A DNA stretch of 32,762 nt from JAJISK01 sp046759185 (GTDB taxonomy: Archaea; Thermoplasmatota; Thermoplasmata; RBG-16-68-12; JAJISG01): positions 1 through 32,762 of the forward strand of contig JBHIBO010000017.1 in the NCBI GenBank assembly GCA_046759185.1, given 5' to 3'. The translations under genes were made by a program, and so were the position numbers. Within the stretch, counting starts at the first letter, position 1; every line of letters begins with the position of its first letter. Under the pieces are notes generated by a model. The model saw only the letters and a list, made by a program, of their open reading frames with translations. It had not been told where the DNA came from and did not search any database. Shown here one piece after another: positions 24,937-32,634 of the stretch.

Positions 24937-25476
24937 ATGGGCGCGGACGTGCACGAGACGGCCGAGGTATCTCCCGAATCCGAGGTAGGGGATGGGACCT
25001 ACATTTGGCATCACGCCCAAGTCCGTGAGGGCGCAAAGATTGGACGCGACTGCCGTCTCGGAAAGGACGTCTACGTCGACAAGAATGTAATCGTGGGTGA
25101 CCGCTGCAAGATTCAAAACGGGGCCACGTTGTACGATGGTGTCACGCTGGAGGACGAGGTCTTCGTCGGCCCCCATGTCGTCTTTACGAACGATCTGTAC
25201 CCGCGGGCGCGACCGGACGACTGGACGATCGTTCCTACCTTGGTCAAGAAGGGGGCCTCCCTCGGGGCCCACGCGACAATCCTGTGTGGAATCACCATCG
25301 GATCCTACGCGGTGGTCGGGGCCGGCGCGGTCGTTACCCGCGATGTCCCAGACCATGCCCTCTTCCTGGGCAACCCCGCCAGGCAACGGGGCTACGTGTG
25401 TCATTGCGGCAGGCCCCTGGACGAGAACCTGTACTGCTCCTACGACGAGAAGGAGGTCAGGATCGCGGGTGAGTAG
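24937..25476 (+). CDS. Hexapeptide-repeat N-acetyltransferase (WbpD-like)
   Basis: 179 residues forming a left-handed beta-helix. Hexapeptide units are visible from VHETAEVSPESEVGDGTYIWHHAQVREGAKIGRDCRLGKDVYV through VIVGDRCKIQNGATLYDGVTLEDEVFVGPHVVFTND to ATILCGITIGSYAVVGAGAVVTRDVPDHALFLGNPAR. This layout, including the FTNDLYPRA loop, is that of WbpD/WlbB acetyltransferases, which acetylate the 3-amino group of UDP-GlcNAc(3NH2)A using acetyl-CoA. The C-terminus adds a small Cys cluster (CHCGRPLDENLYC) that may bind zinc. It overlaps the next gene, the matching aminotransferase, by eight bases. Function is inferred from family and neighbours. Confidence 0.88.
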   Translation: MGADVHETAEVSPESEVGDGTYIWHHAQVREGAKIGRDCRLGKDVYVDKNVIVGDRCKIQNGATLYDGVTLEDEVFVGPHVVFTNDLYPRARPDDWTIVPTLVKKGASLGAHATILCGITIGSYAVVGAGAVVTRDVPDHALFLGNPARQRGYVCHCGRPLDENLYCSYDEKEVRIAGE

Positions 25477-26569
25477 GCGAATCCCCATCGCGCACCCCAT
25501 CATCGGCAAGGAGGAGAGGGAGGCGGTCCGCCGCGTCCTGGACTCCGGCCACCTCGTCCAAGGCGAGAAGGTCGCCGATTTCGAGGAGCTCTTCGCAGAA
25601 TACATTGGGACGAACTACGCCGTGGCGACGAGTTCTGGGACCGCCGCGATTCATGCGGTCCTCAAGGCCATTGAGATCGAGCCGGGGGACGAAGTGATCC
25701 TCCCGGCCATCACTTTCTTCTCCTGCGCGGCCATGGTGGCGGCCTGCGGGGCGACTCCCGTCGCCGTCGATGTGTCTGTCGACACCTACACGCTGGACCC
25801 CGACCGCGTGAGGGACGCCCTAACCGCCGAGACGCGGGCCGTCATGCCCGTCCACCTCTTTGGCCAGTCGGCCGATCTGGCCCCCCTCTTTGACCTGGCG
25901 GAGGACCACGATCTTGCCGTTGTTGAGGATGCGTGCCAGTCCCACGGGGCCACCTACCGGGATCGCCGTATCGGCTCCTACGGACGCGCCGGGTGCTTCA
26001 GCTTCTACCCCAGTAAGCTCATCACGACGGGCGAGGGCGGCATGGTCGTCACGGACGTGGCAGCCATCGCCGAGGACGTTCGCAAGTTCCGGAGCCACGG
26101 CGAGGCCAGGAAGTACGAACACGAGATGATCGGCTTCAACTACCGGATGACGGACCTTGCGGCTGCCATGGGCATCGAGCAAATGAAGCGCATCGAGGGC
26201 TTCATCGAAGCGCGGTCCCGCCATGCCGCCTATCTCACCGACGGCCTGGAGGGGGTGGAGGGTCTCGAGACCCCGAAGGTCGCCGAGGACCGAACCCACG
26301 TCTTCTACCAGTACATCCTCCGGATCGAGGATGCTTTCCCTCACTCCCGCGACGATCTGATCGCCGCTCTGCGGGCAAGGGGCATCGAGAGTCGCCCTTC
26401 CTATCCCAAGCCCATCTATGAGCAAGCAGCCTTCAGGGGAAGAGGCCGTGCAGCCGACTGTCCCGTGGCAGAACGGGTCCTCCCTCGGATGCTGGAGATT
26501 CCCGTCCACCCCTCCTTGACTCAGGCCGACCTGGAGGCCATCGTGGCCGCCTTCGATTCCCTCACGTAG
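25469..26569 (+). CDS. DegT/DnrJ/EryC1-type PLP sugar aminotransferase (WbpE-like)
   Basis: 366 residues from GTG 25469, preceded by AGGAGGT at 25451-25457 inside the upstream gene. Fold type I aminotransferase: IPIAHPIIGKEEREAVRRVLDSGHLVQG, substrate loop ATSSGTAAIHAVLKA, DAC at Asp154 (VVEDACQSHGA) and the PLP lysine Lys183 in SFYPSKLITTGEGG. The end RPSYPKPIYEQAAF is typical of the family. WbpE-type enzymes use L-glutamate to aminate the 3-keto group of UDP-3-keto-GlcNAcA. Adjacent WbpB-like, WbpD-like and WbpA-like genes support this over other DegT activities. A longer open frame upstream of the GTG is only the shadow of the acetyltransferase gene. Confidence 0.92.
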   Translation: MSRRIPIAHPIIGKEEREAVRRVLDSGHLVQGEKVADFEELFAEYIGTNYAVATSSGTAAIHAVLKAIEIEPGDEVILPAITFFSCAAMVAACGATPVAVDVSVDTYTLDPDRVRDALTAETRAVMPVHLFGQSADLAPLFDLAEDHDLAVVEDACQSHGATYRDRRIGSYGRAGCFSFYPSKLITTGEGGMVVTDVAAIAEDVRKFRSHGEARKYEHEMIGFNYRMTDLAAAMGIEQMKRIEGFIEARSRHAAYLTDGLEGVEGLETPKVAEDRTHVFYQYILRIEDAFPHSRDDLIAALRARGIESRPSYPKPIYEQAAFRGRGRAADCPVAERVLPRMLEIPVHPSLTQADLEAIVAAFDSLT

Positions 26570-26616
26570 CTGTCCACCAACCCTTTATCGCCCTCGTGCC
26601 CATTTGCTCCTCTGAC

Positions 26617-27594
26617 ATGCGAGTGGGCATCGTCGGTGTAGGGTCGATGGGGCAGAACCACGCACGGATCCTCTCGGACGTGGCCGAGCTCGTGGGGGTC
26701 GTCGACGCCGAACGGGAGGTGGGGGAAGCGACGGCTCGCCAGTTCGGCACCTCGTTCTTCTCAACCCCCGACGACCTCTATCGGGAGGACATCGAGGCGG
26801 TCAGCATCGCAACACCCACCCGTCTGCACTACGACGTTGCCCACGAAGCCGTTGCTAATGGGGTCCACGTTCTCCTGGAGAAGCCCTTCACGGGCGACCC
26901 GGGTCAGGCAGAGAAGCTCACCCAGGAGGCCGAGGATCGGGGCGTTGTCCTCGCCGCCGGCCTGATTGAGCGCCACAACCCGTGCGTGGAGTTCGCCCAC
27001 GATGCCCTCCGGGAGGGGGCGTACGGCAAGCTCATCGCCATCTCCACCCGGCGGGTGAGCTCCTTCCCCACCCGGGTCCGGGACGTGGGGGTCATGATGG
27101 ACCTGGGGATCCATGACGTGGACGTCCTCCGGTATCTCGTGGGCACGGAGGTCGAGCGGGTCTACAGCGTGGCGGGGCGGGAGCGACACGACGACTTCGA
27201 GGATCACGCCACGGCCCTCCTGACCTTCCGCGGGGGCGTAGCGGGGACGGTGGAGGTGAACTGGCTCACCCCCATGAAAGTCCGGCGCCTGGCCCTGACC
27301 TGCCTGAACAACTTCGTGGAGGTGGACTACATCGACCAGACGGTCGACATCTCCTCCTCGAGCCTGCCCAAGTACGACCCCTCCAACCTCTACCAGGCCC
27401 CCTTCGAGTACGAGACCCGGCAGGTGGCCCTCAAGAAGGAGGAGCCCCTGCGGCGGGAACTCGAAGACTTCCTCGGGGCCATTGAAGGAGACCGGAAGCC
27501 CCTGGTGGATGGGAGGGAGGCGGTTCAGACCCTCAAGGTGGTCGCGGCCATCAGCGAGGCCCAGCGAAGGGGTGCCCCTGTGGAGGTTGCCTAA
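26617..27594 (+). CDS. Gfo/Idh/MocA-family oxidoreductase (WbpB-like)
   Basis: 325 residues from ATG 26617, with TTTAT at 26584-26588 about 31 bases upstream. NAD-binding motif GVGSMGQNHARIL at residues 7-19, the conserved EKP with Lys89 (HVLLEKPFTGD), then a second domain with DLGIHDVDVLRYLVG, whose His is the usual catalytic-site residue. WbpB/WlbA enzymes oxidise the 3-hydroxyl of UDP-GlcNAcA and in several bacteria recycle the NADH with 2-oxoglutarate, coupled to the WbpE aminotransferase. The gene follows the aminotransferase by 47 bases but has its own promoter. Its TAA overlaps the TAG of the convergent dehydrogenase gene. Confidence 0.9.
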   Translation: MRVGIVGVGSMGQNHARILSDVAELVGVVDAEREVGEATARQFGTSFFSTPDDLYREDIEAVSIATPTRLHYDVAHEAVANGVHVLLEKPFTGDPGQAEKLTQEAEDRGVVLAAGLIERHNPCVEFAHDALREGAYGKLIAISTRRVSSFPTRVRDVGVMMDLGIHDVDVLRYLVGTEVERVYSVAGRERHDDFEDHATALLTFRGGVAGTVEVNWLTPMKVRRLALTCLNNFVEVDYIDQTVDISSSSLPKYDPSNLYQAPFEYETRQVALKKEEPLRRELEDFLGAIEGDRKPLVDGREAVQTLKVVAAISEAQRRGAPVEVA

Positions 27595-28886
27595 CTCCCC
27601 CGACCTAGGCCCACGTACTGAAACCCTGCGCCGCCGAGGGCAGCACGGTCCAGGACCCCCCGGAGGTCCACCACGAGGCGCCGTCGTACGGAAGCCCCGA
27701 GGGTCCCCCAGTCCAACGCGCGATAGTCGTCGTGGGCGGTCACCAGGACGAGGCAGTCCGCGTCCTCCGCGGCCTGTGTCACGTCCCTCCATAGGTCTAC
27801 GCCGTCCTGTTCGGGCATATGGGGATCGTGAAGACGGACGTCGACCCCGCCGTCCTCTAGGAGGCCGTAGAGGGCCAGCCCGGGGGAGTTCGGCGTCTCC
27901 GCGACGTTCTCCTTGTAGGTGCCGCCCAGCAAGACGACCCGAGATCCCCGAAGCCTCATCTCCTCTTGACGAAGAGCGTGCCGAACGAGGTCTCTCGCGT
28001 GGGCTAGCATCCCCTCGTTCACGTCCCGCGCCGCCGAGAGGAGCGGAACCGCGCCCTCAGCGGCGGAGGCCAAGAGCAGGGAATCCTTGGAGAGGCAGTG
28101 GCCCCCCACGCCCGGACCTGGACGCAGCATTGCCCGCCCCGGGCAGCTGTTGACCAGTTCGCGGACGGCAAAGGCGTCGGCTCCCATCTGCTCGCACAGG
28201 AGGGCCGCCTCATTGGCGAAGGCGAGCTGCACGTCCCGGTAGGCATTCTCTAGGGTCTTGGAGAGTTCAGCGCTCGTCCAATCCGCCTCCAACAGCCGGC
28301 CTTCACAGATCTCTCGATACACCTCCCGGGCCCGTCGCCGATCCTCCGGATTGTCCCCTCCCAGAACCCGGTCGAGATGGACCAGGTTGTGAAGCAGCCT
28401 TCCGGATGTGACGCGCTCGGGACAGTGGACTAGGTGGAACCCCTCGTGGACCTTCAGCCCGGAACCCGCTTCGAGGAGAGGACGCACCAGCCTGGCCATG
28501 GTCCCGGGGGCGAGGGTCGACTCGATGGAGATGAGCACGCCGTTTGTCATCTGCTTTGCCACGTCCTTGAGGGCTCCCTCGAGCGCGCGATAGTCCGGCC
28601 TCTCCGACGAAGAGTCCCAGGGCGTCTCGACGCAGACGAAAATGGCATCCGCCTCGCGAAGCGCCTCCAGGCCGTCGGTCGCGGTGAGGGCTCCCGCCTC
28701 GACAACCTCGGAGAGGAGTGCGTCCACGTCGGCCTCCCTCGTGGGAAGAGGATTCTGACCTGCCCCGATGGCCTCGATCTTGCGGCCGTCGATGTCGATC
28801 CCAGTCACCCGATGGCCACGCCCGGCCAAGGAAGCGGCCAGGGGGATGCCCACGTTGCCCAGGCCCACTACGACGACGTTCATCAT
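27591..28886 (-). CDS. UDP-N-acetyl-hexosamine 6-dehydrogenase (WbpA/WecC-like)
   Basis: 431 residues from ATG 28886; ATG 28883 is the alternative. NAD site GLGNVGIPLA at 8-17, central TSAELSKTLENAYRDVQLAFANEAALL, catalytic Cys264 in GPGVGGHCLSKDSLLL, and the C-terminal UDP-binding half with VVLLGGTYKENVAETPNSP. The family oxidises C6 of UDP-GlcNAc or UDP-ManNAc with two NAD+ to the uronic acid. Given the WbpB/E/D set next door, UDP-GlcNAc is the likely substrate, making UDP-GlcNAcA; UDP-ManNAc (WecC activity) is the alternative because an epimerase gene is also present. CTTAAG on the minus strand at 28909-28914 is about 25 bases before the ATG. Confidence 0.92.
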   Translation of the reverse strand: MMNVVVVGLGNVGIPLAASLAGRGHRVTGIDIDGRKIEAIGAGQNPLPTREADVDALLSEVVEAGALTATDGLEALREADAIFVCVETPWDSSSERPDYRALEGALKDVAKQMTNGVLISIESTLAPGTMARLVRPLLEAGSGLKVHEGFHLVHCPERVTSGRLLHNLVHLDRVLGGDNPEDRRRAREVYREICEGRLLEADWTSAELSKTLENAYRDVQLAFANEAALLCEQMGADAFAVRELVNSCPGRAMLRPGPGVGGHCLSKDSLLLASAAEGAVPLLSAARDVNEGMLAHARDLVRHALRQEEMRLRGSRVVLLGGTYKENVAETPNSPGLALYGLLEDGGVDVRLHDPHMPEQDGVDLWRDVTQAAEDADCLVLVTAHDDYRALDWGTLGASVRRRLVVDLRGVLDRAALGGAGFQYVGLGRGS

Positions 28887-28908
28887 CCTCTCGATTGAGG
28901 GTGAGGCT

Positions 28909-28915
28909 CTTAAGC
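28909..28915 (-). promoter_or_regulatory. TATA-like box of the UDP-sugar dehydrogenase
   Basis: GCTTAAG, centred about 26 bases from ATG 28886. A leaderless transcript is predicted. GAGAGG directly touches the ATG and is too close to act as a ribosome binding site. Confidence 0.4.
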
Positions 28916-29062
28916 TTCTCGAGGGCCGCGAAACGCCATTCCCACCTGCTGGGCTGTCCTCATCTTCGACCGCGAAGCTCCAGAGGGAACCTTCAGGTGC
29001 ACATCCCGCAGACACAACCCAGGAGGTGGGCTCATGACCGCGAGAGTCGTTAACGGGCAGCC

Positions 29063-29068
29063 TAAATA
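29063..29068 (+). promoter_or_regulatory. TATA box of the methyltransferase gene
   Basis: TAAATA in CCTAAATAGG, centred 26 bases before ATG 29092, so the mRNA should begin at the start codon. This also argues for ATG 29092 over the upstream in-frame TTG 29080. Confidence 0.55.
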
Positions 29069-29091
29069 GGCTTGATCGCTTGCTCCTGGGA

Positions 29092-29916
29092 ATGCGGCCC
29101 TCGGAAAGGGACGCCCTGGCCTTCGTGCAGCGCCACGTCCGGGCGGGGCTCTCCGATGCCGAGTCCTTCTACGAGCAGAGACGTATCGCCATGACATTGG
29201 CCCCGATGCTGGAGATCCCACATCGCGTGGTCGTCGAGGTGGGTTCGGGGTACGGGGCTGCGACCCGGGCCCTGTCCAAGGCCGAGGGCGTAAGGCTGGC
29301 CATCGGTGTCGAAGCCGACCCTGTCCTCCTTCGTGAGTCCGGCGTTCAAGGATACCGTCCGTCCTTCGTCCACGCCGACGCCGAGCAGGGCCTCCCGTTC
29401 TGCGCGGGATCAGTGGACAGCATCCTTTCGTCCGAAGTGTACGAGCACATGTACGAACCAGAGGCGTTCTTTCGTGAGGTGCACCGGGTCCTCCGGCCTG
29501 GCGGCCGCCTCGTCCTGACCACCCCGAACACGGAGTCTCTGGTTCTGATGTTCCTGCGGAGGCTTCCTCGGGATTGGGCTCGCAGGATTCTTACCCGAGA
29601 CAACCCCGACATGCGGTTCTTCCACCCCGAGTTCTTCGGCGTCCTCGTTACCTCCGGCCCGCATGGCCACAGGATCGAAGGCTCCTCCGCGCGTGAAATG
29701 GAGCGGATCGCGCCCATCCACGGATTTCGGCAGATTCGCAGCACGACGTGGGGTCTACCTTTCTTGCACGGTTTCTGGGACCGAGTCCCACGGAGGATGA
29801 GAGAGTTCTTCGTAACGAACTTTCATGCCCTAGGGGTCGGTCTGCGGCACATCATGGTGGTGTGGGAACGCGATGGCGCCCCCTTGCCAACGCCTAACGG
29901 GCCCGTTGCCCCATGA
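29092..29916 (+). CDS. SAM-dependent class I methyltransferase
   Basis: 274 residues. Motif I VVVEVGSGYGAATRAL at about 46-61, the acidic end of strand 2 in IGVEADPVLL, then the UbiE-type block LPFCAGSVDSILSSEVYEHMYEPEAFFREVHRVLRPGGRLVLTTPNTESLV. The C-terminal 100 residues (FFHPEFFGVLVTSG, GFRQIRSTTWGLPFLHGFWDRVPRRM) look like the acceptor-binding part seen in methyltransferases of polysaccharide clusters. Placed between sugar-nucleotide and glycosyltransferase genes, it probably methylates a glycan or its lipid carrier. The acceptor is unknown. Confidence 0.85.
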   Translation: MRPSERDALAFVQRHVRAGLSDAESFYEQRRIAMTLAPMLEIPHRVVVEVGSGYGAATRALSKAEGVRLAIGVEADPVLLRESGVQGYRPSFVHADAEQGLPFCAGSVDSILSSEVYEHMYEPEAFFREVHRVLRPGGRLVLTTPNTESLVLMFLRRLPRDWARRILTRDNPDMRFFHPEFFGVLVTSGPHGHRIEGSSAREMERIAPIHGFRQIRSTTWGLPFLHGFWDRVPRRMREFFVTNFHALGVGLRHIMVVWERDGAPLPTPNGPVAP

Positions 29917-29974
29917 GAGAAGCGGCGCGCCAGTGGCGCGGCCCGGGTTCCTTGCCCAGTTTCTTGGACTGAGG

Positions 29975-31162
29975 TCATGCAGAGGCGGACCTACGAGTCA
30001 GAGAACGGCTCAGCGTAAGGACACGGTCCTTTACACCCCCGATGTCGAACTCGGCAACGACCAAGGACTTCCCCCGTTGGGAAAGCTCCCTCCGAACTGC
30101 AGGTGTGGATCGGAGGTGCAGAATGGCCTGGGCGAGGTCGGGAGGAGATTTAGGAGCCACGAGCCAGGTCTCCTTCCCGTGGCGGAGGAACCGTTCCGTC
30201 GAACCGGCCCTCGTCACGATGCTGGGAACCCCAGCCGCCATCGCTTCCAGCAGGGTGTTGCTCCAGATGTTCTCGTAGGGACTCAAGGCCACAAAGAGAT
30301 CGGAGGCATCGAGGATATCGGGGATGTCCCCGCGGTCCCCGAGGAACTTCACGCGGTCCGCGACCCCCATACGGGTCGCCAGGGACCGCAGGTCGGTCTG
30401 CTCACGTCCCCGTCCCGCGGAACCCACCACGAGAAAGGCAATGGCCTCCTTCTGGGGGATCTTGGCTGCGGCCCTGACGAAGGTCTCCGGGTCCTTGAAC
30501 TCCACGAGGTGACCCACGAATGTCACCACGAACTCGTCGGACAAGCTCAACTCGCTGCGAACCCGGGCTCCGTCTCCCCGGGAGAATCGACGGACGTCGA
30601 GGCTGTTGTGGAGTTCGACCACTTCGTTCCGCCCGAGGGCCTTGGCCAGCTCGGTCGTCTCCGGGTGGGGGGAGGTCACGACGTCCGCTTCCTGCAGGGC
30701 CCATACCACGCGTTTCCGAACCCCCCAGTGTCGCACATCGCTCCGGACATCCTCGCCCCGGACGGTCACGATGACCGGCGTGTTCCGCTCCTTCCCCAGC
30801 TTGACGGCCGCCCAGCCATCGGGGAAGGCATAGTGCGCCCAGATGACGTCGTAAGTCTCCGAGGCAACCGCTCCCCGTAGCGCCCGCAGGAACGTCCGCC
30901 CCGCTGCGGCGTACAGGAGGCGCGCCGGAGGCACGAGGTGCCGGGGGTATCGGACGGAAACCGCGTCGTAGCGGTATTTCCGGGGGATCTGGCCGTACAC
31001 GCGCCATCGCCTCGGCCACCGGATGGGAGGGAACCAGGGGACGGGGGCGATCACGTGAATCTCCACGTCTTCGGACAAGCGCTGGAGGAGGTCAGCCAGG
31101 TGGGGCAGCTTGGAGTGCTCCAGGGGGTTCTTGAAGAGGTGGGAGACGATGAGGAGCCGCAT
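29975..31162 (-). CDS. Family-4-type (GT-B) glycosyltransferase
   Basis: 395 residues from ATG 31162. N-terminal half: RLLIVSHLFKNPLEHSKLPHLADLLQRLS, then YDVIWAHYAFPDGWAAVKLGKERNTPVIVTVRGEDVR. C-terminal donor half: VVTFVGHLVEFKDPETFVRAAAKI, VKFLGDRGDIPDILDASDLFVALSPYENIWSNTLLEAMAAGVPSIVTRAGSTERF, with the E-x7-E motif at ENIWSNTLLE. Full length for the family. GATAAA on the minus strand at 31196-31191 lies about 31 bases upstream. It likely adds a hexose or acidic sugar to a lipid-linked glycan on the cytoplasmic side of the membrane. Donor and acceptor cannot be read from sequence. Confidence 0.92.
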   Translation of the reverse strand: MRLLIVSHLFKNPLEHSKLPHLADLLQRLSEDVEIHVIAPVPWFPPIRWPRRWRVYGQIPRKYRYDAVSVRYPRHLVPPARLLYAAAGRTFLRALRGAVASETYDVIWAHYAFPDGWAAVKLGKERNTPVIVTVRGEDVRSDVRHWGVRKRVVWALQEADVVTSPHPETTELAKALGRNEVVELHNSLDVRRFSRGDGARVRSELSLSDEFVVTFVGHLVEFKDPETFVRAAAKIPQKEAIAFLVVGSAGRGREQTDLRSLATRMGVADRVKFLGDRGDIPDILDASDLFVALSPYENIWSNTLLEAMAAGVPSIVTRAGSTERFLRHGKETWLVAPKSPPDLAQAILHLRSTPAVRRELSQRGKSLVVAEFDIGGVKDRVLTLSRSLTRRSASA

Positions 31163-31190
31163 TTCCCACCGCGCATCCCGCCCCCACCGC

Positions 31191-31196
31191 TTTATC
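31191..31196 (-). promoter_or_regulatory. TATA-like box of the glycosyltransferase gene
   Basis: GATAAA on the minus strand, centred about 31 bases from ATG 31162, giving a predicted leader of only a few bases. Confidence 0.4.
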
Positions 31197-31260
31197 CTTG
31201 CGCCTCGTCCTCGCGTTTCCTCCGGTATAGGGAGAGAGCAACCCAACCCAGGGTGGCCAG

Positions 31261-31280
31261 CCCGTGGTTAGCGCCACGGG
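31261..31280. promoter_or_regulatory. Perfect 7-base inverted repeat between divergent genes
   Basis: CCCGTGG, six-base spacer TTAGCG, then CCACGGG, followed by TTTCGCC. It lies between the divergent promoters of the glycosyltransferase and the epimerase, about 36 bases upstream of the epimerase TATA box. No gene ends here, so a terminator is unlikely and an operator for both genes is more plausible. No protein can be named. Confidence 0.35.
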
Positions 31281-31314
31281 TTTCGCCTTCTGGGTAAGTT
31301 GCCTGCGGCGAAGG

Positions 31315-31321
31315 GTTTTAT
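31315..31321 (+). promoter_or_regulatory. TATA-like box of the epimerase gene
   Basis: GTTTTAT, centred about 28 bases before GTG 31347. The in-frame ATG at 31320 overlaps this box, which is the main reason to place the start at the GTG. Confidence 0.45.
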
Positions 31322-31346
31322 GGCCCTGCAGGCTCCATCACACCTC

Positions 31347-32465
31347 GTGGTCGTCTCCGTCATTGTCGGGACCCGGCCAGAAATCGTCAAGATGGCGCCC
31401 GTGCTGGCGGCGCTCCGGGACAACGGGACCCCATTCTCGCTGGTTCACACGGGGCAGCACTATGACCGGGAGATGTCGGAGGTGTTTCTCGAGGAGCTCG
31501 CCATGGGGAAACCCGATGTGTTCCTGGAGGTGGGTTCGGGAACCCATGCCGAACAGACGGCCGAGGCGCTGCTCCGGCTGGAGAGACCCCTTGCCAGGGA
31601 GAAGCCTGACCTCGTTTTGGTCGAAGGGGATACGAATACCGTCCTCGCCTCAGCGCTTTCTGCCGTGAAACTCGGAATCGACGTGGCCCACGTCGAAGCC
31701 GGCCCTCGGAGTGGCGATCCCCGCATGCCCGAGGAGCAAAACCGGAGGCTCGTGGACCACCTTTCGTCCTTCCTCTTCGCTCCCTCGCAGCAATGCCAGT
31801 CCACCCTCCTCCAGGAGTCGGTTTGGGGCCGTGTCTTCGTCACGGGCAACCCCGTCATCGATGCGTGTCTCAGGTTCTTGCCGTTGGCGGAGCGGACGTC
31901 AAAGGTGATGGAAGAGGTTCGCCCCGATGAGTTCGGCCTGGCCACCGCCCATCGGGCTGAGAACGTGGACGACCCCGCGACGCTGAAGGAGTTCGTCCGG
32001 ATCTTCACCTCCAGTCCCCTCCCCGTGGTCTACCCCATCCACCCCCGAACGCGCCAGAGATTGCAGGAGTTCGGGCTGTACGGCGCCCTCGCCGACTCTC
32101 CCAACGTCCAGCTCATCCCCCCTCAAGGCTACTTCGACTTCCTTCTCCTGATGCGGCACGCCCGTTTCATCCTGACCGACTCGGGAGGCATCCAGCAGGA
32201 GGCCACCGCCCCGAATCTCCGGAAGAAGGTGTTCGTTCTGCGGACCACTACCGAGAGTCCCGAGGCCGTCGCCGCGGGCTACGTGGAAGTACTCGGGACC
32301 GTGGCGGCCGCCGTCCTCCCACGGATTCAGAGCTTCGCGGAGAACCCTGTGGTCCCGAAGGTCCCCTCCCCCTACGGCGACGGCCAGAGTGGCCGGCGCA
32401 TCGCTCGAATCCTGGGGGAGCTCCTTGAGGGAGGCGATTGGCCCATCCGAGGGCCCGGCGCTTGA
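31347..32465 (+). CDS. wecB: UDP-N-acetylglucosamine 2-epimerase family (WecB/WbpI-like)
   Basis: 372 residues from GTG 31347. Family hallmarks: VSVIVGTRPEIVKMAPVLAAL, VHTGQHYDREMSEVFLEEL, VLVEGDTNTVLASALSAVKLGIDVAHVEAGPRSGDPRMPEEQNRRLVDHLS, VTGNPVIDA, TAHRAENVDDP, IHPRTRQRL and LTDSGGIQQEA. The catalytic Asp, Glu and His positions of known 2-epimerases appear intact. Pro120 replaces the usual Leu in HVEAGLRSGD. WecB converts UDP-GlcNAc to UDP-ManNAc, and WbpI acts on the diacetamido uronate. With a WbpA/B/E/D set in the same cluster, the WbpI role (making UDP-ManNAc(3NAc)A) is the likelier, but motif reading alone cannot separate the two. Confidence 0.9.
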   Translation: MVVSVIVGTRPEIVKMAPVLAALRDNGTPFSLVHTGQHYDREMSEVFLEELAMGKPDVFLEVGSGTHAEQTAEALLRLERPLAREKPDLVLVEGDTNTVLASALSAVKLGIDVAHVEAGPRSGDPRMPEEQNRRLVDHLSSFLFAPSQQCQSTLLQESVWGRVFVTGNPVIDACLRFLPLAERTSKVMEEVRPDEFGLATAHRAENVDDPATLKEFVRIFTSSPLPVVYPIHPRTRQRLQEFGLYGALADSPNVQLIPPQGYFDFLLLMRHARFILTDSGGIQQEATAPNLRKKVFVLRTTTESPEAVAAGYVEVLGTVAAAVLPRIQSFAENPVVPKVPSPYGDGQSGRRIARILGELLEGGDWPIRGPGA

Positions 32466-32634
32466 AGGGGTGGGTCGCCGACCGTGTCCCGTCGGGGGTC
32501 CAAGATCCGCGTCTCTACAGCCTTATTACGCCCCCCCGCTTGGTAACGATAAGCTTGAACCATCCCACGCCTCTCGATACTCGAGTCAGCCATCCCCGTT
32601 CGACCGTGGCGCTGACTGATGGAAGGCGGTTGAC

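Noticed and set aside
25097..25468. Upstream extension of the aminotransferase frame into the acetyltransferase gene
   Set aside because: The peptide is Arg/Ser/Pro-rich shadow sequence, while GTG 25469 has a good ribosome binding site and matches the family N-terminus.
28887..29091. Possible RNA gene in the gap between the dehydrogenase and methyltransferase
   Set aside because: I looked for tRNA-like arms and stable hairpins and found none; only the two divergent promoters are supported.
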